Origin: Alphaproteobacteria bacterium | GTDB taxonomy: Bacteria; Pseudomonadota; Alphaproteobacteria; Rhizobiales; Xanthobacteraceae | NCBI GenBank assembly: GCA_005883115.1 | Contig: VAZQ01000335.1 | Span: 1 to 8,224 of the forward strand | Length of the DNA stretch: 8,224 nt | Direction of reading: 5' to 3' | Shown here: positions 6,929 to 8,224 of the stretch, in pieces | Position numbering within the stretch: position 1 is the stretch's first letter | Layout of the letters: every line of letters starts with the position of its first letter | Made by a program: the position numbers and the translations under genes | Notes under the pieces: model-generated | Seen by the model: only the letters and a program-made list of their open reading frames with translations | Database searches by the model: none | Told to the model about the DNA's origin: nothing

Positions 6929-7930
6929 GTGCCAATCGACGTTCATGCCCATTACGTCCCACCGCAGCTGATCGACGCGATCGTTGCCAGCGGCCAGGAG
7001 ATCGGCGTTCGCGTCGTTAAATCGAACGGCGCGCCGCCGGCGCTGCATTTTGATTACGGGTTCAAGGTGCGGCCGTTCTTTCCGCGCCTGATCGAGCCCG
7101 TCGCCGAGCGGCGCGCCTGGCTCGACGCGCAAGGCATCGAGCGACAGATCGTCGGCACCTGGCCGGACATCTTCGGTTACGGCCTTGCCGCCGATGCCTG
7201 TATCGCGTGGCATCGAATGCTCAACGATACGCTGGCGGCGTGGTGCGCTGATAATTCAGATCGCTTCGCGTGGATCGCCTCTGTTCCGCTCACGCGAGCA
7301 GAGGCCGCGGCGGAAGAGGCCGAGCGCGCCGTCGCGCTCGGCGCGTGTGGCGTGATCGTCTCCGCCAACGTCGAGAACGTCAACTTGGGCGAGCTGCCGC
7401 TCGACCCATTCTGGCGCAAGGCCGAAGCGCTCCCATTGCCCGTTCTGGTCCATCCGGTCCTGGTCGGCTCGGCGCCGCGCGCCGCCAAATTCGCCCTCGC
7501 GCAGATTGCGCAGTACACCTTCGACACCACGCTCGGGGTCGGCTCGCTGTTAATGTCCGGTGTGCTCGACCGTTTTCCCGGCCTCAAGCTGGTGCTCGCG
7601 CACGGCGGAGGCGCTTACCCCTATCTCGCCGGCCGTTTCGACATCATGCATCGGCGCATGGATCGCGCTGCCCAAGGTGACGTCGCGGCCAAGGCGCCGT
7701 CCGCCTATGCCGCACACATGGCCTATGACAGCATCGTGCATGCGCCCAAGGCGTTGCGGTTTCTCATCGACGTAGTCGGACTTGATAATGTCCTGCTCGG
7801 GACTGATTATGCTTTCCCGCCGGCCGACATGGAGCCGCTCGCACTGCTGCAATCGGCGCAATTGTCCGCTGCAGAGATCGAGGCGATTGCCGATGCAAAT
7901 CCGCGCCGTCTGTTCGCGCGCCTGCGCTGA
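6929..7930 (+). CDS. ACMSD-like metal-dependent amidohydrolase (probable decarboxylase)
   Basis: The 333-residue protein belongs to the amidohydrolase_2 family and closely follows aminocarboxymuconate semialdehyde decarboxylase (ACMSD). The metal site is complete: His6 and His8 in IDVHAHYVP, His175 in VLVHPV, and Asp293 in LGTDYAFP. His225 in LAHGGG matches the catalytic histidine. The spacing almost equals that of human ACMSD (6, 8, 174, 224, 291). Arg48 (KVRPFF) and Arg236 (AGRFD) align, by my memory of the Pseudomonas enzyme, with the two arginines that hold the substrate carboxylate. Relatives decarboxylate aromatic or unsaturated acids without an organic cofactor; others hydrolyse C-C or lactone bonds. 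The GTG start is fixed by the GGAGGG site and by homology. It begins 13 bases after the SDR stop and ends 3 bases before the molybdenum hydroxylase gene. A nonoxidative decarboxylase for an intermediate of the imported acid is the best guess; a hydrolase cannot be excluded. Confidence 0.9.
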   Translation: MPIDVHAHYVPPQLIDAIVASGQEIGVRVVKSNGAPPALHFDYGFKVRPFFPRLIEPVAERRAWLDAQGIERQIVGTWPDIFGYGLAADACIAWHRMLNDTLAAWCADNSDRFAWIASVPLTRAEAAAEEAERAVALGACGVIVSANVENVNLGELPLDPFWRKAEALPLPVLVHPVLVGSAPRAAKFALAQIAQYTFDTTLGVGSLLMSGVLDRFPGLKLVLAHGGGAYPYLAGRFDIMHRRMDRAAQGDVAAKAPSAYAAHMAYDSIVHAPKALRFLIDVVGLDNVLLGTDYAFPPADMEPLALLQSAQLSAAEIEAIADANPRRLFARLR

Positions 7931-7933
7931 GCG

Positions 7934-8224
7934 ATGATGTTGCGCGACGTCGGGGATACGGCCCCCAATAGCAAGAGCGATGGCCGGCGGGGCTGGGTCG
8001 GCCGCTCGATTCGGCGTGTCGAGGATCCGGCGCTGGTCGCGGGACATGGCCGGTTCACCGGGAATCTGCCCGCGGCGCGCCACGTGCGATTCGTGCGGAG
8101 CTCCGTCGCTTCAGGACGCATCGTCAGGATCGCAGCACCCGAGGGTGCCATGGTGCTCACCGCCGCGGAGCTCGAATCGGTAAAGCCGATCCGGCCAATG
8201 CTGCACCGGTTCAACTATGTACCG
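7934..8224 (+). CDS. Molybdopterin-binding subunit of xanthine dehydrogenase/CO dehydrogenase-like enzyme (3' partial)
   Basis: An open frame of 97 codons runs off the right edge. After a short, polar N-terminal stretch comes WVGRSIRRVEDPALVAGHGRF, the signature beginning of CoxL/XdhB-type large subunits, then HVRFVRSSVASGRIVRI and MVLTAAEL, which fit the a/b hammerhead domain (usually FVRSPxAHARI and VLTAADL). Such subunits are roughly 750-800 residues, so most of the protein, including the molybdenum-cofactor domains, is not visible. The full enzyme would hydroxylate an N-heterocycle, aldehyde or similar carbon and normally needs FAD and 2Fe-2S partners, probably encoded downstream. Two tandem ATGs (7934, 7937) are possible starts. 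No clear Shine-Dalgarno is seen and the gap to the amidohydrolase stop is 3 bases, suggesting translational coupling. The visible hammerhead part seems shorter than usual and lacks the common PxAHA sequence. Confidence 0.85.
   Translation, partial: MMLRDVGDTAPNSKSDGRRGWVGRSIRRVEDPALVAGHGRFTGNLPAARHVRFVRSSVASGRIVRIAAPEGAMVLTAAELESVKPIRPMLHRFNYVP

Noticed and set aside
7550..8083. Open frame of 177 codons on the - strand spanning the amidohydrolase end and the next gene start.
   Set aside because: It is antisense to the conserved HGGG and GTDYAFP motifs and to the molybdenum hydroxylase N-terminus, and its translation has no recognisable domain.

Overview
The window is a tightly packed, GC-rich, G/C-third-position-biased stretch of bacterial DNA carrying nine protein genes, all on the + strand. 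The gene content points to a metabolically versatile soil or rhizosphere proteobacterium, perhaps of the Bradyrhizobium/Rhodopseudomonas or Bordetella/Comamonas type: a complete tripartite tricarboxylate transporter (TTT), a CaiB/BaiF CoA-transferase, a crotonase-fold protein, a PdxA-family dehydrogenase, an SDR, an amidohydrolase and a molybdenum hydroxylase. The taxon is an inference from family content and base composition. No rRNA or other phylogenetic marker is present.

Layout, left to right: (1) crotonase/enoyl-CoA hydratase-family protein, lacking its first few codons (3-776); (2) CaiB/BaiF family CoA-transferase (805-2031); (3) TctC/Bug-type periplasmic binding protein (2065-3066); (4) TctB-type small membrane subunit (3079-3546); (5) TctA-type large membrane subunit (3557-5065); (6) PdxA-family NAD-dependent dehydrogenase (5090-6175); (7) short-chain dehydrogenase (6175-6915); (8) ACMSD-like amidohydrolase/decarboxylase (6929-7930); (9) start of a CoxL/XdhB-type molybdopterin-binding oxidoreductase subunit, cut by the right edge (7934-8224). 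The longest gene-free gap is 33 bases (2032-2064) and two genes share one base. I see no internal terminator, promoter, regulator, RNA gene, repeat or mobile element, so this looks like the interior of a single long operon that extends beyond both edges.

Working model (inference): the TTT system imports a carboxylate, probably aromatic or a dicarboxylate. The cytoplasmic enzymes then oxidise it (molybdenum hydroxylase, PdxA-like dehydrogenase, SDR), decarboxylate or hydrolyse it (ACMSD-like enzyme) and process CoA thioesters (CaiB-type transferase, crotonase). The pairing of a PdxA-family dehydrogenase with TctABC recalls terephthalate-type loci, where TphB is a PdxA-family dihydrodiol dehydrogenase, but no ring dioxygenase is visible here and the substrate is unknown. 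Three enzyme active sites carry the most information. The crotonase lacks both hydratase glutamates. The PdxA-like protein keeps its three metal histidines but lacks the usual GHTE-type substrate motif. The ACMSD-like protein keeps the whole metal site and, by my alignment, both substrate-carboxylate arginines.
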